Counted from the stretch's first letter, positions 15,320 to 25,315 are shown. The stretch: 64,000 nucleotides of DNA from Micromonospora echinofusca (GCF_900091445.1 NZ_LT607733.1:1877501-1941500); one strand, 5' to 3'. The notes: generated by a model not told the origin, from the letters alone. Numbers and translations: made by a program.

Positions 15320-16189
15320 TCAGGCTTCGGCGGCCAACTTGTCGGCCGCCTTCTGGATGAGGTCTGCGCTGTCCTCCTCGGACAGCGCGGCATCGCGCAG
15401 CTGGTCGAACAGCCGCGCGTACCGGTCCGCCTCCCGGGGGTCGGTGACCAGCAGATCGGCCGTCACGGTGTCGACGGCGACGAGCGTCAGGTCCTCCGGG
15501 TCCGGGTAGGCGTAAAGGGAGAACGGCGAGCGCGGTACGTACCCGCGACCGAGCCGGGCGTCAACCGGCAGGACACGGACCCGCACGTTCTCCCTCGTCG
15601 TGGCCAGGGTGAGCAGGTGTTGCAACTGCTCCCGCATGACCGTCGGCGGCACGGGCAGCCGCTCGATGGCCTGCGGTTCCAGCACGACGTCATACTCCGA
15701 CCCGTCCGGGCCGGAAATCTGCTGCTGCCGGCGCATCCGGCCGGCGACGGTGCCGTTGAGGTCGAAGTCCGCGCCGTCGTCGAGCGCGACCTGGCCCCGG
15801 TGGCGGGAGTACGCCTCGGTCTGCACGAGGCCGGGAAGCAGCGAGTTCTGGTACTCGCGGATGGTGCGGGCGCCGCTCTCGATGTCGGCGGTCTTGGCCT
15901 GCCGGTCGCCCATCCCGGCGTACTCGAGGTTCGTCCACCAGCCCTTGGCGAGGCCGTCGCGGGCGACGCGCTGGAGTCCGCGGTACCGCTCGTCGCTCTC
16001 GGGCACGAGGACGTCGAGGAGCTTGAGGATCGTGTCGAGCGGCCGGCGCTCGCCGTTCTCGACCTTGCTCACCGCGGTCCGGTCCAGCCCCGCCGCGCGG
16101 CCGAGTTCGGTGCCGGTGAGCCCGGCTTGGTCCCGCAGCTCGCGGATGGCGGTGCCGAGTCGAAGACGGCGGGCGAGGGGGCTGATCAC
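15320..16189 (-). CDS. XRE-family regulator with DUF5753 domain (WhiJ-like)
   Basis: 289 residues from GTG 16189, with GGAGG 8 nt upstream. An N-terminal helix-turn-helix (residues about 10-65: LRDQAGLTGTELGRAAGLDRTAVSKVENGERRP) is followed by a DUF5753 domain (about 95-280; LLPGLVQTEAY, ERLPVPPTVMREQLQHLL, FSLYAYPDPED). Length is normal for the family. It is upstream of its DUF397 partner in one operon. A TGGCAC-T-GTGCCA palindrome 20-34 nt before the start indicates autoregulation. It could be a lysogeny or host-development regulator. Confidence 0.85.
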   Translation of the reverse strand: MISPLARRLRLGTAIRELRDQAGLTGTELGRAAGLDRTAVSKVENGERRPLDTILKLLDVLVPESDERYRGLQRVARDGLAKGWWTNLEYAGMGDRQAKTADIESGARTIREYQNSLLPGLVQTEAYSRHRGQVALDDGADFDLNGTVAGRMRRQQQISGPDGSEYDVVLEPQAIERLPVPPTVMREQLQHLLTLATTRENVRVRVLPVDARLGRGYVPRSPFSLYAYPDPEDLTLVAVDTVTADLLVTDPREADRYARLFDQLRDAALSEEDSADLIQKAADKLAAEA

Positions 16190-16208
16190 CGGGTTGCACC
16201 TCCGAGCA

Positions 16209-16232
16209 TTGGCACTGTGCCAGGCTGGCACG
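16209..16232 (-). promoter_or_regulatory. autoregulatory operator of XRE gene
   Basis: TTGGCAC-T-GTGCCAG (16209-16223) plus a half site GCTGGCAC (16224-16231), in the leader of the regulator gene. Same palindrome as at 14931-14976. Confidence 0.65.
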
Positions 16233-16443
16233 CGCCTGTCGTGAGGGTACGCGGACGGGGCGGTGGGCGGTACGCGCGAGGGCTTTCGGCGCTCACGGCG
16301 TCGTCGCTACGCTGTGCGGAGATCCGGCGCGGGACGGGTCCGGCTCTGGATGAGCGAATGGCGTGGGGCTCCGGTTGCGTCACCGGAGCCCTTCGTCGTA
16401 GGGGCAGGTCAACGGCGCAGCCCTATACGGTCACAGCGGGGGA

Positions 16444-16470
16444 TTGCGGCCGTCGAGACTGATCTACGCT
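16444..16470 (+). promoter_or_regulatory. TTGCGG promoter, probably giving a leaderless tape-measure mRNA
   Basis: TTGCGG (16444-16449), 15 nt, TACGCT (16465-16470). The GTG of the tape measure gene is at 16477, 7 nt after the -10, where transcription should start. There is no ribosome site, so a leaderless transcript is likely. Shares ATTGCGGCCG with the promoters at 25956 and 27041. Confidence 0.5.
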
Positions 16471-16476
16471 GAGTGC

Positions 16477-19299
16477 GTGGCGCTAGGGCGTGCGTACATC
16501 GAGATCATCGGCGACGTGAGCAAGTTCGGTCCGGACTTGCGCAAAGGGCTGGCGAAGGCTTTCAAGATCGGCGCGATCGGCGCGATCGCAGCCACCGCGT
16601 CGAGCAGCCTCGTCGGCCTGGCGGGGTCGCTCGCGTCAGTCGGCGGGGCGGCCCTGGCCGTCCCCGGCGCGATCGCGGTCGGCGCGGCGGCGATCGGCGC
16701 GCTGAAGATCGCCACCGCCGGCCTCAGCGACGCCTTCAAGGCGGCGGCCGGCGACGACGCCGCCGCCTTCCAGAAGGCGATCGAGGGCCTGTCCCCGCAG
16801 GCGCAGCGCCTCGCCCAGGACTTCCGCGCCGTCAAGCCGGCGCTCGACGACATCCGCACCGCGTCGCAGGACGCGTTCGCCGGACCGCTCGTCGGGCAGA
16901 TCGGGCAGACCGCCGCCGTGCTGTCCGGGCCGCTGCGGTCCGGCCTGGCGGCGGTGGCCGCCGAGTACGGCCTGGCGGCGCGGCGGGCGCTGGAGTTCCT
17001 GCGGGAGTCCGCCACGGTGTCGGTGCTCAGCCAGATCCTCGACACGGCCAAGGTGTCGGTCGGGAACCTGGCGGTGGCGACCGGGCCGCTGCTGACCGGG
17101 CTGCGGGACATCGCCGCGGTGGCGCTGCCGTCGCTGACGCAGCTGTCCGGGCTCACCGGCAACCTGGCGGCCGACTTTGGGCACTGGCTGTCCGCGATGG
17201 CCGCCAGCGGCGCCGCCGTCTCGGCGATCGAACGCGCGTCCGGGGTGCTCGCCCAGCTCGGACAGGTCGCGGCCAACGTCAAGGGCATCCTCGGGTCGGT
17301 CTTCCAGGCGGCCAACGCGGCGGCCGGGCCCGGTGGGCTGCTCGGCAGCCTGGTCGCCGCCACGGCGACGCTGCGGGAGTTCTTCGCCTCGGCGCAGGGC
17401 GGCGCGGCGCTGCAAGGCGTGTTCACCGCCCTCGGCACCGTCGCGGCCGGGCTGTCGCCGGTGCTGATGACGCTGCTCGGGATCATCGGCAACTCGCTGG
17501 TGCCGGCGCTCCTGCCGATCGCGCAGGCCGTCGTGCCGGCGTTGCAGGCCCTCGCGTCGGCCCTCGCGCCGGCGCTCGCCGCGCTCGGCGGCGCCCTCGG
17601 GCCGGTGTTCGCCGCCCTGTCGACGGGCATCCAGGCCCTCGCACCGGCGCTCGGGCCGATCGGCCAGCTCATCGCGCAGATCGCGCTGGCCATCGCGCCG
17701 GTCCTGCCCGTCATCGGCCAGCTGGTGACGATGCTCGTCGGGCCCCTCGCGCAGGCCCTGACGGCGCTCGGCCCGCTGATCGGGCCGCTGGTGACGGCGC
17801 TCGGCCCGGTCCTGCTCCAGATCGGGCAGACGCTCTCCGCGGTCCTCGCCCCGGTCGCCGGCCTGCTTGCCGAGCTGTTCACGCAGCTCGGCCCGCCGCT
17901 CGGCGAGATCGTCACCGCCCTCGGCACCGCCCTCGCCCCGGTCCTCACCGCGCTGGGTCCGCTGATCGTGCAGGTCGTCCAGGCCCTCATGCCGCTGGTC
18001 CCGACGATCGTGTCGCTGCTGCCGCCGCTGGTGGAGATCGTGGTGGCGTTGACGCCGCTGATCGCGCTGGTCGCGCAGCTCGCCGCCGTGGCGGTCGCGG
18101 TCGTGGCGCCGCTCATCAAGGTCGCGGCGCTGCTGTTGCAGTTCCTCGCGGCGCAGGCCGTCGCGCCGCTGGTGTCGGCGATCGCGTCGGCGCTGGCGTG
18201 GCTGCTGTCGCCGCTATCCAGCGTCGCCGGCTGGCTGGCCCAGGTCGCCGGCTGGCTCAACAGCATCGACTGGGCCGGCGTCGGCTCGGCGATCGGCGGC
18301 GCGTTCTCGTCGGCGTGGACTGCGGTGGTCGGGTTCTTCCAGTCGATCGGCACGTGGTTCGCGGAGCTGCCCGGGAAGATCGGCGCGTTCCTGGCCAGCC
18401 TCCCGCAGATGCTGTGGTCCCTGTTCACGTCGGCGGCGCAGATGGCGTTGCAGGCCCTGGGCATCGGCATCGGCCTGATCCTCTACGCGGTCACCATCCT
18501 GCCGGGCCAGATCCTCGGCTTCCTGGCGTCGCTGCCGGGCCGGCTGCGCGCCCTGTTCCACTCGGCGGTCACCCTGGCGAGGAACGCCCTCACGGCGGGC
18601 TTCAACGCGGCGGTGTCGTTCGCGACGGCGCTGCCGGGCCGGATCGCCTCCGGCCTGGCGAGCCTCGGAAGCCGTCTGCGGTCGATCTTCACGAACGCGG
18701 TCAGCTCGGCCAAGTCGGCGGCGGTGAGCGGCTTCAACTCGATCGTGTCGTTCATCGCCTCCGTGCCGGGCAAGATCACGAGCCTGGCCGGGAGGTTCCT
18801 GTCGGCCGGGTCGGCGCTGGTGAGGAGGCTCGTCGACGGGCTTAAGAGGGTGCCGTCGCTGGGCGCGATCGCCAGCGCGATCTCGGGCACGATCCGCTCG
18901 CAGCTCAACCGGATCATCGGCGCGATCAACTCCGGCATCGCCAAGGTCGACGGGATGCTCCCCGGCTCGCTGCCCAGGATTCCGATGCTGGCGAACGGCG
19001 CGATCCTGCGGCAGCCGACGCTGTTCGTCGGCGGTGAGGCCGGCGACGAGGTGGTGGTGCCGCTGACCCGGCCCCGCCGGGCGCGCGAACTCGCCGAGCA
19101 GTCCGGGCTGATGCGGCTGCTCGGCGCGGACGGCGGCGGCGGGGGGTCGATCGTGTTCGCCCGCGACTCGATCCGCGTGACCTTCGAGGGCGCGGTCCCG
19201 ACCCGGGAGGAGGCGCTGGACACCGGCCGGGCGGTCGGCGAGGGCGTGTTGCAGACGTTGGCCCGGCGGGACGTGGCCACGACAGTGAGGACGATCTGA
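16477..19299 (+). CDS. tail tape measure protein
   Basis: 940 residues from GTG 16477; the longer in-frame TTG at 16444 falls inside the promoter. Very hydrophobic, Ala/Leu/Gly-rich helical repeats (residues about 15-70, then a long LGPLIG/LAPVL-type run at 300-600) with several predicted membrane helices, ending in a compact C-terminal part (ANGAILRQPTLFVGGEAGDEVVVP), as in many actinophage tape measures. It sets tail length and helps DNA entry. Starts the tail-tip operon 16477-25278 and abuts the next gene. Confidence 0.85.
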   Translation: MALGRAYIEIIGDVSKFGPDLRKGLAKAFKIGAIGAIAATASSSLVGLAGSLASVGGAALAVPGAIAVGAAAIGALKIATAGLSDAFKAAAGDDAAAFQKAIEGLSPQAQRLAQDFRAVKPALDDIRTASQDAFAGPLVGQIGQTAAVLSGPLRSGLAAVAAEYGLAARRALEFLRESATVSVLSQILDTAKVSVGNLAVATGPLLTGLRDIAAVALPSLTQLSGLTGNLAADFGHWLSAMAASGAAVSAIERASGVLAQLGQVAANVKGILGSVFQAANAAAGPGGLLGSLVAATATLREFFASAQGGAALQGVFTALGTVAAGLSPVLMTLLGIIGNSLVPALLPIAQAVVPALQALASALAPALAALGGALGPVFAALSTGIQALAPALGPIGQLIAQIALAIAPVLPVIGQLVTMLVGPLAQALTALGPLIGPLVTALGPVLLQIGQTLSAVLAPVAGLLAELFTQLGPPLGEIVTALGTALAPVLTALGPLIVQVVQALMPLVPTIVSLLPPLVEIVVALTPLIALVAQLAAVAVAVVAPLIKVAALLLQFLAAQAVAPLVSAIASALAWLLSPLSSVAGWLAQVAGWLNSIDWAGVGSAIGGAFSSAWTAVVGFFQSIGTWFAELPGKIGAFLASLPQMLWSLFTSAAQMALQALGIGIGLILYAVTILPGQILGFLASLPGRLRALFHSAVTLARNALTAGFNAAVSFATALPGRIASGLASLGSRLRSIFTNAVSSAKSAAVSGFNSIVSFIASVPGKITSLAGRFLSAGSALVRRLVDGLKRVPSLGAIASAISGTIRSQLNRIIGAINSGIAKVDGMLPGSLPRIPMLANGAILRQPTLFVGGEAGDEVVVPLTRPRRARELAEQSGLMRLLGADGGGGGSIVFARDSIRVTFEGAVPTREEALDTGRAVGEGVLQTLARRDVATTVRTI

Positions 19300-22200
19300 G
19301 TGGGCGAGTACAACCCGGACCGGCCCTACGTGATGGGCATGCAGTGGGCGCCGCTCGTGGTGGACGCGGTGGTGCTCGACACGGCCAGCGAGGTGGGCTA
19401 CACGTTCCGGGCCCGGGACTCCCACGCGGGCGACAGCGGCTTGCAGCGTGTCCGGCTGGCAGTGGCGGGGCCGCCGCCGGGCCTGCCGACCCGCAAGGAG
19501 CTGCTGGTCAACCTGTACCCGGCGGACGCGGTGGCGGGCACCGGGCCCGTCCGCAAGCTGGTCATCCCGTGCCGGCAGGGCGAGCTGCTGCCCGGCGCGG
19601 CTCTTGCCGGCGGTGCGTCGATGCCGCCCGACGCGGTGCACAACCCGTCCGACCCGCGGCACGTCACCCTGACCGGTCCCAACGCGGCGGCCCGCTTCTG
19701 GTTCGACACCGCCTCGCCGAGGACGCACGCGGCGCTGGACTACCGGCGGATCCTCGACGTGTCGGTGCTGTACGTGATGTCCGGCCCGTTCGCCGACCTG
19801 GCCCCGGCGGTGACGCTCGGCTTGGAGCGGCCGTCGATGGGCGTGAACTGGCTGATGGACGAGACGCTGAGCGGCCCGGCGGTCCACAACGGGGTGACGG
19901 CCATCGGCCGGTCCCGCCTGGGCGAGCTGAACCCCTGGTGGGACACCACCGCGGCGCCGACGACGCAGCGCGGCCGCCGGCCGTGGCGCGCACAGGCGAT
20001 CGCCGGTTCCGCCCCGCCGGCCGGGCTGACCGCGCTGCACACCTCCGGCGGGACGAACATCAACGTGCGGCTCCAGACCAGCGCGGTCGCGCCGGCGGGC
20101 GCGGTGTTCCAACTGCACTACCTGGCCTTGGAAGTGACCTACGGGGTGGAGAACCGGGTCGGGGCCGGCGGGGTGGACATCTCGCCGGGCGCGTTCTACA
20201 TCAGCGGCTACTACTACGAGCTGCCGATAGCCGACGTGCGAACGATGGGTCCGGGCGTGAGGCTGGACGCCGGGCAGGAGTACGCGCTCACGGTCGGCCA
20301 GGCGTACGCCGGGCAGTTGTCGGTGGCGTCGCCGGTGCCGGTGAAGGCGGACCGGGCGGGACCGGTCGCGCCGTTCCCGACCCACCGGGGCGTGCTGCTG
20401 CGCAAAACGCTCCGTGCCGGGTCCGTGCCGAGCGTGGCGACGGTCAACGAGATGCCGTCGATCGTGGCGCTGAACGGGACGTCGGAGCCGGAGCTTGGCT
20501 GCCACGGATACCTGACGCAGGTCGTGGCCACCGTGTCGGAGCTGACCCCGCCCGGCTCCACCACGCAGCAGATCGTCGAGGACGTTGCTGGCTGGTGGGT
20601 GTGGGCTCGCTTCTACGCCCGTCGGCTGCCCGAGACGCGCGATCCGCTGGAGTTGGCGCAGGTCAACCCGGCGGACACGAACGAGCGGCTGGGGCCGCAG
20701 GCACGGATCACGGTCGAGGAGTTCGACGCGCTGCCGGAGATCGCCGACGGATGGCGGGAGGTCACCGTCAAGCTCGACCCGCCGTACCAGTCGGCCGGAG
20801 TTGGGGGGAGGACCTGGTGGGCATGGTCGAGCCGGGCCGACAGCCAAGCGCCGTGGCAGGTCCTCGGCGCCGACGCCAACCCGGCCGCCGCGGGCCCGCC
20901 CGCGTCGTGGGATGAGGCCGGGTACGGCGGCGGGGCCGCGTTCGCCACCTACGACGGGCAGGCCGACGAGAACGCGGACCTGACGCTGATGGTGGCGCAG
21001 GAGATGGACGCGGTGACGGGCCTGACCGTGGTGCCGGCGGTGCAGCCGCTGACCATCGTCGACCCCGGCTGCCCCCGGCCGGCGGCGCGTATCCCGACCG
21101 GCATCCGCTACCACCAGCTGTCCTGGGCGGCGACGAACTCGCCGGTGGTCGGCGGGTGGGCGTACTACGAGGTGCAGCGCCAGGACGACGCGATGGCCGC
21201 CGACGAGTGGGAGACCATCGCGAAGGTCGTCGAGCCGGCCGTCACCGCGGTGGACGACTACGAGGCGCGGGTGGGCGTCGAGTCTCGGTACCGCATTCGG
21301 ATGATGCACCGGACCGGCCTCGCCGGCCCGTGGTCGCCGCCGGTCGCGGCCACGATTGCCGCGCCGGGCGTGACGGGCACGAGGGTGGACGCCGGGGTGC
21401 TGATCCTGACCAGCAACCACAACCCGGCCGGCAACCTGGCCTACTGCATGGATTGGGACGGGCGGCCCAGCGAGGACTTCACGTTCCCCGAGGCGAGCCA
21501 GGTCGAGCTGCAGGAGATGTTCGACCGGGACTTCCGGACGGCGTTCCGGCCGCTGGAGCGCGGCGGCGTCGAGTTCACGCGGACGCTGCTGGTCAACGCG
21601 GCGGCGGTGCCGGCCACGATGGACAAGGGGTTCCAGGGCCTGCGCGACCTGGCGTGGGACACGGTGCCCTACGTGTGTGTCCGCGACGAGCTGCACAACC
21701 GGTGGCTGTCGACGCTGCTGGTGCCGGGCGGTTCGGTGAAGCGCCGCCCCCGCGGCCACCTGCACCTGGCGCAGCTGACCGTGGTGGAGGTGACGGCTAC
21801 GCCAGCGCCGCTCGACGGCGGGCCCGCCCCCTGCGAGGGCCTGCGGCCCGAGGGCCTCGTCTCGTCGGTCACGGCCAGCACGCCGGCGCCGGCCGACGTC
21901 CTCGCCTCCCGGGTGTTCGCCGACCTGTTCGACCGGACCGTGGCGGCCGGGCTCGGGCCGGGCTGGTCGATCCTCAACGGCGCGCCAGCGGACTACTCGG
22001 TGGCCGCCGAGAAGGCGACGATCCGGCTGGCGCGACCGCTGAACGCAAACCCGGACTTCGAGGTCAACGCGGCGAACTGGACGGCGTTCGGTGGGACGCT
22101 CACGCGGGACACGACGAAGGCGTACCAGGGGTCGGCGTCCGGGCTGCTGAGCCCGGACGGGGTGGCCGCGCTTGTGCGAGCGGAGACGGAGCAGGCCACC

Positions 22201-23505
22201 GGGATCATCCCCAACGGCACGAGCTACCGGGTCCACGCGAGGGTGTCCTGCCCGGTCGCCAGGGCCGCGCGGATCGGCTTCAACTGGTTCGACGCGGCGG
22301 GCACCTACCTGTCGTCGACGTTGGGGCCCGTCGTCAACCTGGCGGCGAACACGTGGACGCGGCTCGACTTCATCGCGTCGGCGCCGGCCGGCGGTGTTCG
22401 GGCGGCGCTGAACGTCCAAATGGACGGCACGCCCCCGGTGAGCCACAAGCTGTCCATCGACCGCGCGTTCATCAGCCTGTGGGACCGGCGCTGGGCCGTG
22501 GTCGACGCGCCCCGCAGGGACGTCGACGTGCGGGTCCGGTTCCGCTTCAACGAGAAGGCGGCGGGCCAGCCGATCAGCGCGTACCTGGTGGCCCGGCACG
22601 TCGACGCGGCGAACAACCTTCGGGCTCTGCTGGCGGCGCAGACCGACGGCACGCTGGGCGTGAAGCTCGAATTCACCGCGGGCGGCACGCTGTACTCGCT
22701 GGGGAACCTCACGACGGTGCGCACCCCAACGGATGGCTTCCTGGCGTACACGCCGGGGGCTTGGTACTGGCTGCGGTTGCAGGTGCGGGACGAGGCGGTC
22801 CGGGCGGCGGTGTGGCCGGACGGGCAGGACCAGTGGCGGTGGGAAACGTACGCGTCGCAAGGGGTGCTGCTGGACCCCGGCCAGGTGGGCGTGCGGGCGC
22901 AGCTCACGACCGGCAACACGAACGAGGACCCGACGGTGGAGTTCGCGGAGCTGCTGGTCAATGAGCCGGTCACCAACGACCTGGACGTGCGGATGGAGCT
23001 GCGGCCGACCGGCGATCAGTGGTCCGCCGAGCTGTCGTACCTCTCCGACGGGGTGGGCGGCGAGCCGTCGTCGGGGTGGAGGATGACCGCCGATGCCGTG
23101 TCGACCTGCCTCGACATCTTCGGTGGCAACGGGTTCTACGACTGCCACAGCACCGCGGACATGGTGGTGCGCAACCAGCGGCTCTGGTTGCGGCTCACGT
23201 ACGGCAACGACGCGATGGACGGCGAGGGCTACGGCCAGTGGTGGACGTCGGAGGATGGGCAGACCTGGACGGCGTTCTGGGCCTATCAGGGGTTGCCTGA
23301 GCCGCCGACGGCGGATCCGGGGCGGCTGGCGGTGACGCTGACCGGCGCGGTGACGGTGGCCCGGGCCGAGGTGCGTCGGGGCATTGACGGGCCGCTGCTG
23401 GCCAGCCCCGACTTCGAGGCGCAGCCGGCGGCCACGACGCAGTTCACCGACGCGCAGGGCAACGTGTGGGAGGTGGACGGCCTTGGGATCTGCGCACGCG
23501 CGTGA
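19300..23505 (+). CDS. large minor tail protein with FnIII, CBM-like and lectin-like domains
   Basis: 1401 residues; GTG 19300 directly follows the tape measure stop. Several modules can be read: an FnIII-like unit (about 605-690; YHQLSWAATN... to RYRIRMMHRTGLAGPWSPP); a carbohydrate-binding-module-like sandwich (about 915-1060; NPDFEVNAANWTAFGG...YQGSASG); and a concanavalin-like stretch after it (VDVRVRFRFNEKAAGQP). Such sugar-binding folds suit a receptor-binding tail-tip or fibre component. Unusually large for the second tail gene. Overlaps the next gene by 23 nt. Confidence 0.7.
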   Translation: MGEYNPDRPYVMGMQWAPLVVDAVVLDTASEVGYTFRARDSHAGDSGLQRVRLAVAGPPPGLPTRKELLVNLYPADAVAGTGPVRKLVIPCRQGELLPGAALAGGASMPPDAVHNPSDPRHVTLTGPNAAARFWFDTASPRTHAALDYRRILDVSVLYVMSGPFADLAPAVTLGLERPSMGVNWLMDETLSGPAVHNGVTAIGRSRLGELNPWWDTTAAPTTQRGRRPWRAQAIAGSAPPAGLTALHTSGGTNINVRLQTSAVAPAGAVFQLHYLALEVTYGVENRVGAGGVDISPGAFYISGYYYELPIADVRTMGPGVRLDAGQEYALTVGQAYAGQLSVASPVPVKADRAGPVAPFPTHRGVLLRKTLRAGSVPSVATVNEMPSIVALNGTSEPELGCHGYLTQVVATVSELTPPGSTTQQIVEDVAGWWVWARFYARRLPETRDPLELAQVNPADTNERLGPQARITVEEFDALPEIADGWREVTVKLDPPYQSAGVGGRTWWAWSSRADSQAPWQVLGADANPAAAGPPASWDEAGYGGGAAFATYDGQADENADLTLMVAQEMDAVTGLTVVPAVQPLTIVDPGCPRPAARIPTGIRYHQLSWAATNSPVVGGWAYYEVQRQDDAMAADEWETIAKVVEPAVTAVDDYEARVGVESRYRIRMMHRTGLAGPWSPPVAATIAAPGVTGTRVDAGVLILTSNHNPAGNLAYCMDWDGRPSEDFTFPEASQVELQEMFDRDFRTAFRPLERGGVEFTRTLLVNAAAVPATMDKGFQGLRDLAWDTVPYVCVRDELHNRWLSTLLVPGGSVKRRPRGHLHLAQLTVVEVTATPAPLDGGPAPCEGLRPEGLVSSVTASTPAPADVLASRVFADLFDRTVAAGLGPGWSILNGAPADYSVAAEKATIRLARPLNANPDFEVNAANWTAFGGTLTRDTTKAYQGSASGLLSPDGVAALVRAETEQATGIIPNGTSYRVHARVSCPVARAARIGFNWFDAAGTYLSSTLGPVVNLAANTWTRLDFIASAPAGGVRAALNVQMDGTPPVSHKLSIDRAFISLWDRRWAVVDAPRRDVDVRVRFRFNEKAAGQPISAYLVARHVDAANNLRALLAAQTDGTLGVKLEFTAGGTLYSLGNLTTVRTPTDGFLAYTPGAWYWLRLQVRDEAVRAAVWPDGQDQWRWETYASQGVLLDPGQVGVRAQLTTGNTNEDPTVEFAELLVNEPVTNDLDVRMELRPTGDQWSAELSYLSDGVGGEPSSGWRMTADAVSTCLDIFGGNGFYDCHSTADMVVRNQRLWLRLTYGNDAMDGEGYGQWWTSEDGQTWTAFWAYQGLPEPPTADPGRLAVTLTGAVTVARAEVRRGIDGPLLASPDFEAQPAATTQFTDAQGNVWEVDGLGICARA

Positions 23506-24571
23506 CCTGCTGGATCTGCCGGCGCACCTCGGGCAGCGGTCGGCGTCGTACCGGTTCGACCTGATCGACGGCCGGACCGGTGTGCGCAGGGGCGCGCTGA
23601 CGCCGCTGCGGGGCTCGTCGCCGAGCCTGAGCCACGACGGCACGTCGACGATCGCACGGCGGGTATCCGGGCTGACCCTGGGCGTGGACGACGCCGCGCG
23701 GGTGAACCCGGTGACCGACCGGATCGCGGTGTGGATGGTGCTCGGTGATGCGGGCCGGACGGAGTATCCGCTGGGCCGCTACATGATCGGGGACGCGGCG
23801 GACCTGGTGACCAGCGCCGGGTCGACGTCCCCGCTGACGCTGTTCGACGAGATGTTCCTCGTCGACCAGGAGATGGAGATCGGCTTCGACGCGGGCGGCC
23901 AGCTCGTCGACCAGGCGGTGGCCCGGCTGCTCGACGGGCTGCCCATCGGTGCGGTGATGGTCGACGCGACCGAGTTCACGTCGGTGAGCTCATGGTCGCC
24001 CGGCACGTCGCGGGCCAGCGCGCTGCGGGACCTGGCGGCGTCCGGCGGGTACTTCATGCCGTGGTTCGGGCATCAGGGGTTGCTGCGGCTGCGGCGGGCG
24101 TTCGACCCGGCCAGCGAGGCGGTGACCATCGACCTGGACGCCTCCGGCCGGGTGATCCGGGGGTCGATCTCGCGGGTGTCGGGCCTGCTGGACGCACCGA
24201 ACCGGTTCGTGGCGGTCAGCAACGACCCTGGGTCGGACGCGGAGCCGGTGGTCGGGGTGTACGACGTGCCGGCGTCGGCGCCGCACTCGATCGCGCGGCG
24301 CGGGTTCGTGCTGCCGAAGACGGTCGACGTGCAGGTGCGGTCGCAGGCACAGGCGACGGTGTACGCCCGAACGCTGGGCATCCAGCAGACGGTGTACGAG
24401 ACGGTGGAGCTGAGCACCCCGGCCGACCCGCGGCACGACGCCTACGACGTGGTGCGGTGGAACGGGCGGCGGTGGCTGGAGGTCGGCTGGACGCTGCCGC
24501 TGGTGCCGGGCGGGGCGATGCGGCACACCCTGCGGCGGGCGTACGCGGACACGAACGGCGGTGAGGCATGA
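23483..24571 (+). CDS. minor tail protein (DUF5047-like)
   Basis: 362 residues from TTG 23483, with GGGAGGTGG about 6 nt upstream; no ATG or GTG fits better. Reads like actinophage minor tail proteins of the DUF5047 type (SASYRFDLIDGRTGV, LGRYMIGDAADLVTSAG, GYFMPWFGHQGLLRLRRAF). Overlaps the large tail gene by 23 nt and the next gene by 4 nt, indicating coupled translation. Tail-tip or baseplate position is inferred from order. Confidence 0.65.
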   Translation: MGSAHARDLLDLPAHLGQRSASYRFDLIDGRTGVRRGALTPLRGSSPSLSHDGTSTIARRVSGLTLGVDDAARVNPVTDRIAVWMVLGDAGRTEYPLGRYMIGDAADLVTSAGSTSPLTLFDEMFLVDQEMEIGFDAGGQLVDQAVARLLDGLPIGAVMVDATEFTSVSSWSPGTSRASALRDLAASGGYFMPWFGHQGLLRLRRAFDPASEAVTIDLDASGRVIRGSISRVSGLLDAPNRFVAVSNDPGSDAEPVVGVYDVPASAPHSIARRGFVLPKTVDVQVRSQAQATVYARTLGIQQTVYETVELSTPADPRHDAYDVVRWNGRRWLEVGWTLPLVPGGAMRHTLRRAYADTNGGEA

Positions 24572-25278
24572 GCGGGGGTAGCCCTGTGGCGGGGGTGCCG
24601 GTGAAGGCGATCGCCGAAGCCGTCCTCGAGCGCATGGCGCGGCTGGGGCTGACGTGGCGGCTGCGGCCGGCGCGGGTGGTCAGTGTCGCCGGCGACGGCA
24701 CGGTCCGGGTGGTGCACGACGGCGACACCGTGCCGATCCGGGTGGTGTCGATGGTGGGCCCGGTCGCGGTGAACGCGAAGGTGTTCGTGCTGAAGACGCC
24801 GCCTGCGGGGAACCACATCGTCGGCTGGGCAGCTCGCCCCTCGACCGCTCCCATCTGGGCGCGCAAGACGGACGAGCCGCAGAACAACTCGACGGCCTTC
24901 CTCGCCGACCCGCAGCTGGTGCTGCCGATCCCGGCTGCCGGCACGTACGCGCTGTCCGGCGCTGTCTGGTACCGCAGTTCGGCGGTGGCCGACTTCAAGG
25001 GCCGGTTCGTGTTCAGCGCCGGGTCCGGCGGCATGAGGTGGAGTGCGGACGGGCCTCTGCTGGCGGACCCGACGAAGCCGAGCTTCCAGCTGGTGTTCGA
25101 CGCCGGCACGCTGGCGCTGGGGGCGACCGGCACGTTCGACCGGGCGTGGGTGCATGGGACGGTCACCGCGAACGGTCCGGGCGCGCTGACGCTGGAGTGG
25201 GGGCAGAACACGGCGGACGGCGCGGCCACGACGTTCGTCCTCCGCGACTCCTGGTTGCGGCTGGAGGCCATCCGGTAG
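24568..25278 (+). CDS. minor tail protein
   Basis: 236 residues from ATG 24568 (ATGA overlap). The first 80 residues form an OB-like beta unit (RPARVVSVAGDGTVRVVHDGDTVPIRV), as seen in tail-tip proteins; the rest is a beta-rich, Gly-rich domain that could be a receptor-binding or decorating module. Last gene of the tail operon; the terminator follows 38 nt later. Confidence 0.6.
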   Translation: MSGGSPVAGVPVKAIAEAVLERMARLGLTWRLRPARVVSVAGDGTVRVVHDGDTVPIRVVSMVGPVAVNAKVFVLKTPPAGNHIVGWAARPSTAPIWARKTDEPQNNSTAFLADPQLVLPIPAAGTYALSGAVWYRSSAVADFKGRFVFSAGSGGMRWSADGPLLADPTKPSFQLVFDAGTLALGATGTFDRAWVHGTVTANGPGALTLEWGQNTADGAATTFVLRDSWLRLEAIR

Positions 25279-25315
25279 CGCCCTGCGACGCCTGTCGCCC
25301 GCCCTCGGAAACAGT

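Noticed and set aside
18214..23643. Very long open frame (1809 codons) on the minus strand opposite tape measure and minor tail genes
   Set aside because: His/Arg/Pro-rich composition typical of the antisense frame of high-GC genes; it spans two well-supported plus-strand genes and has no matching family.
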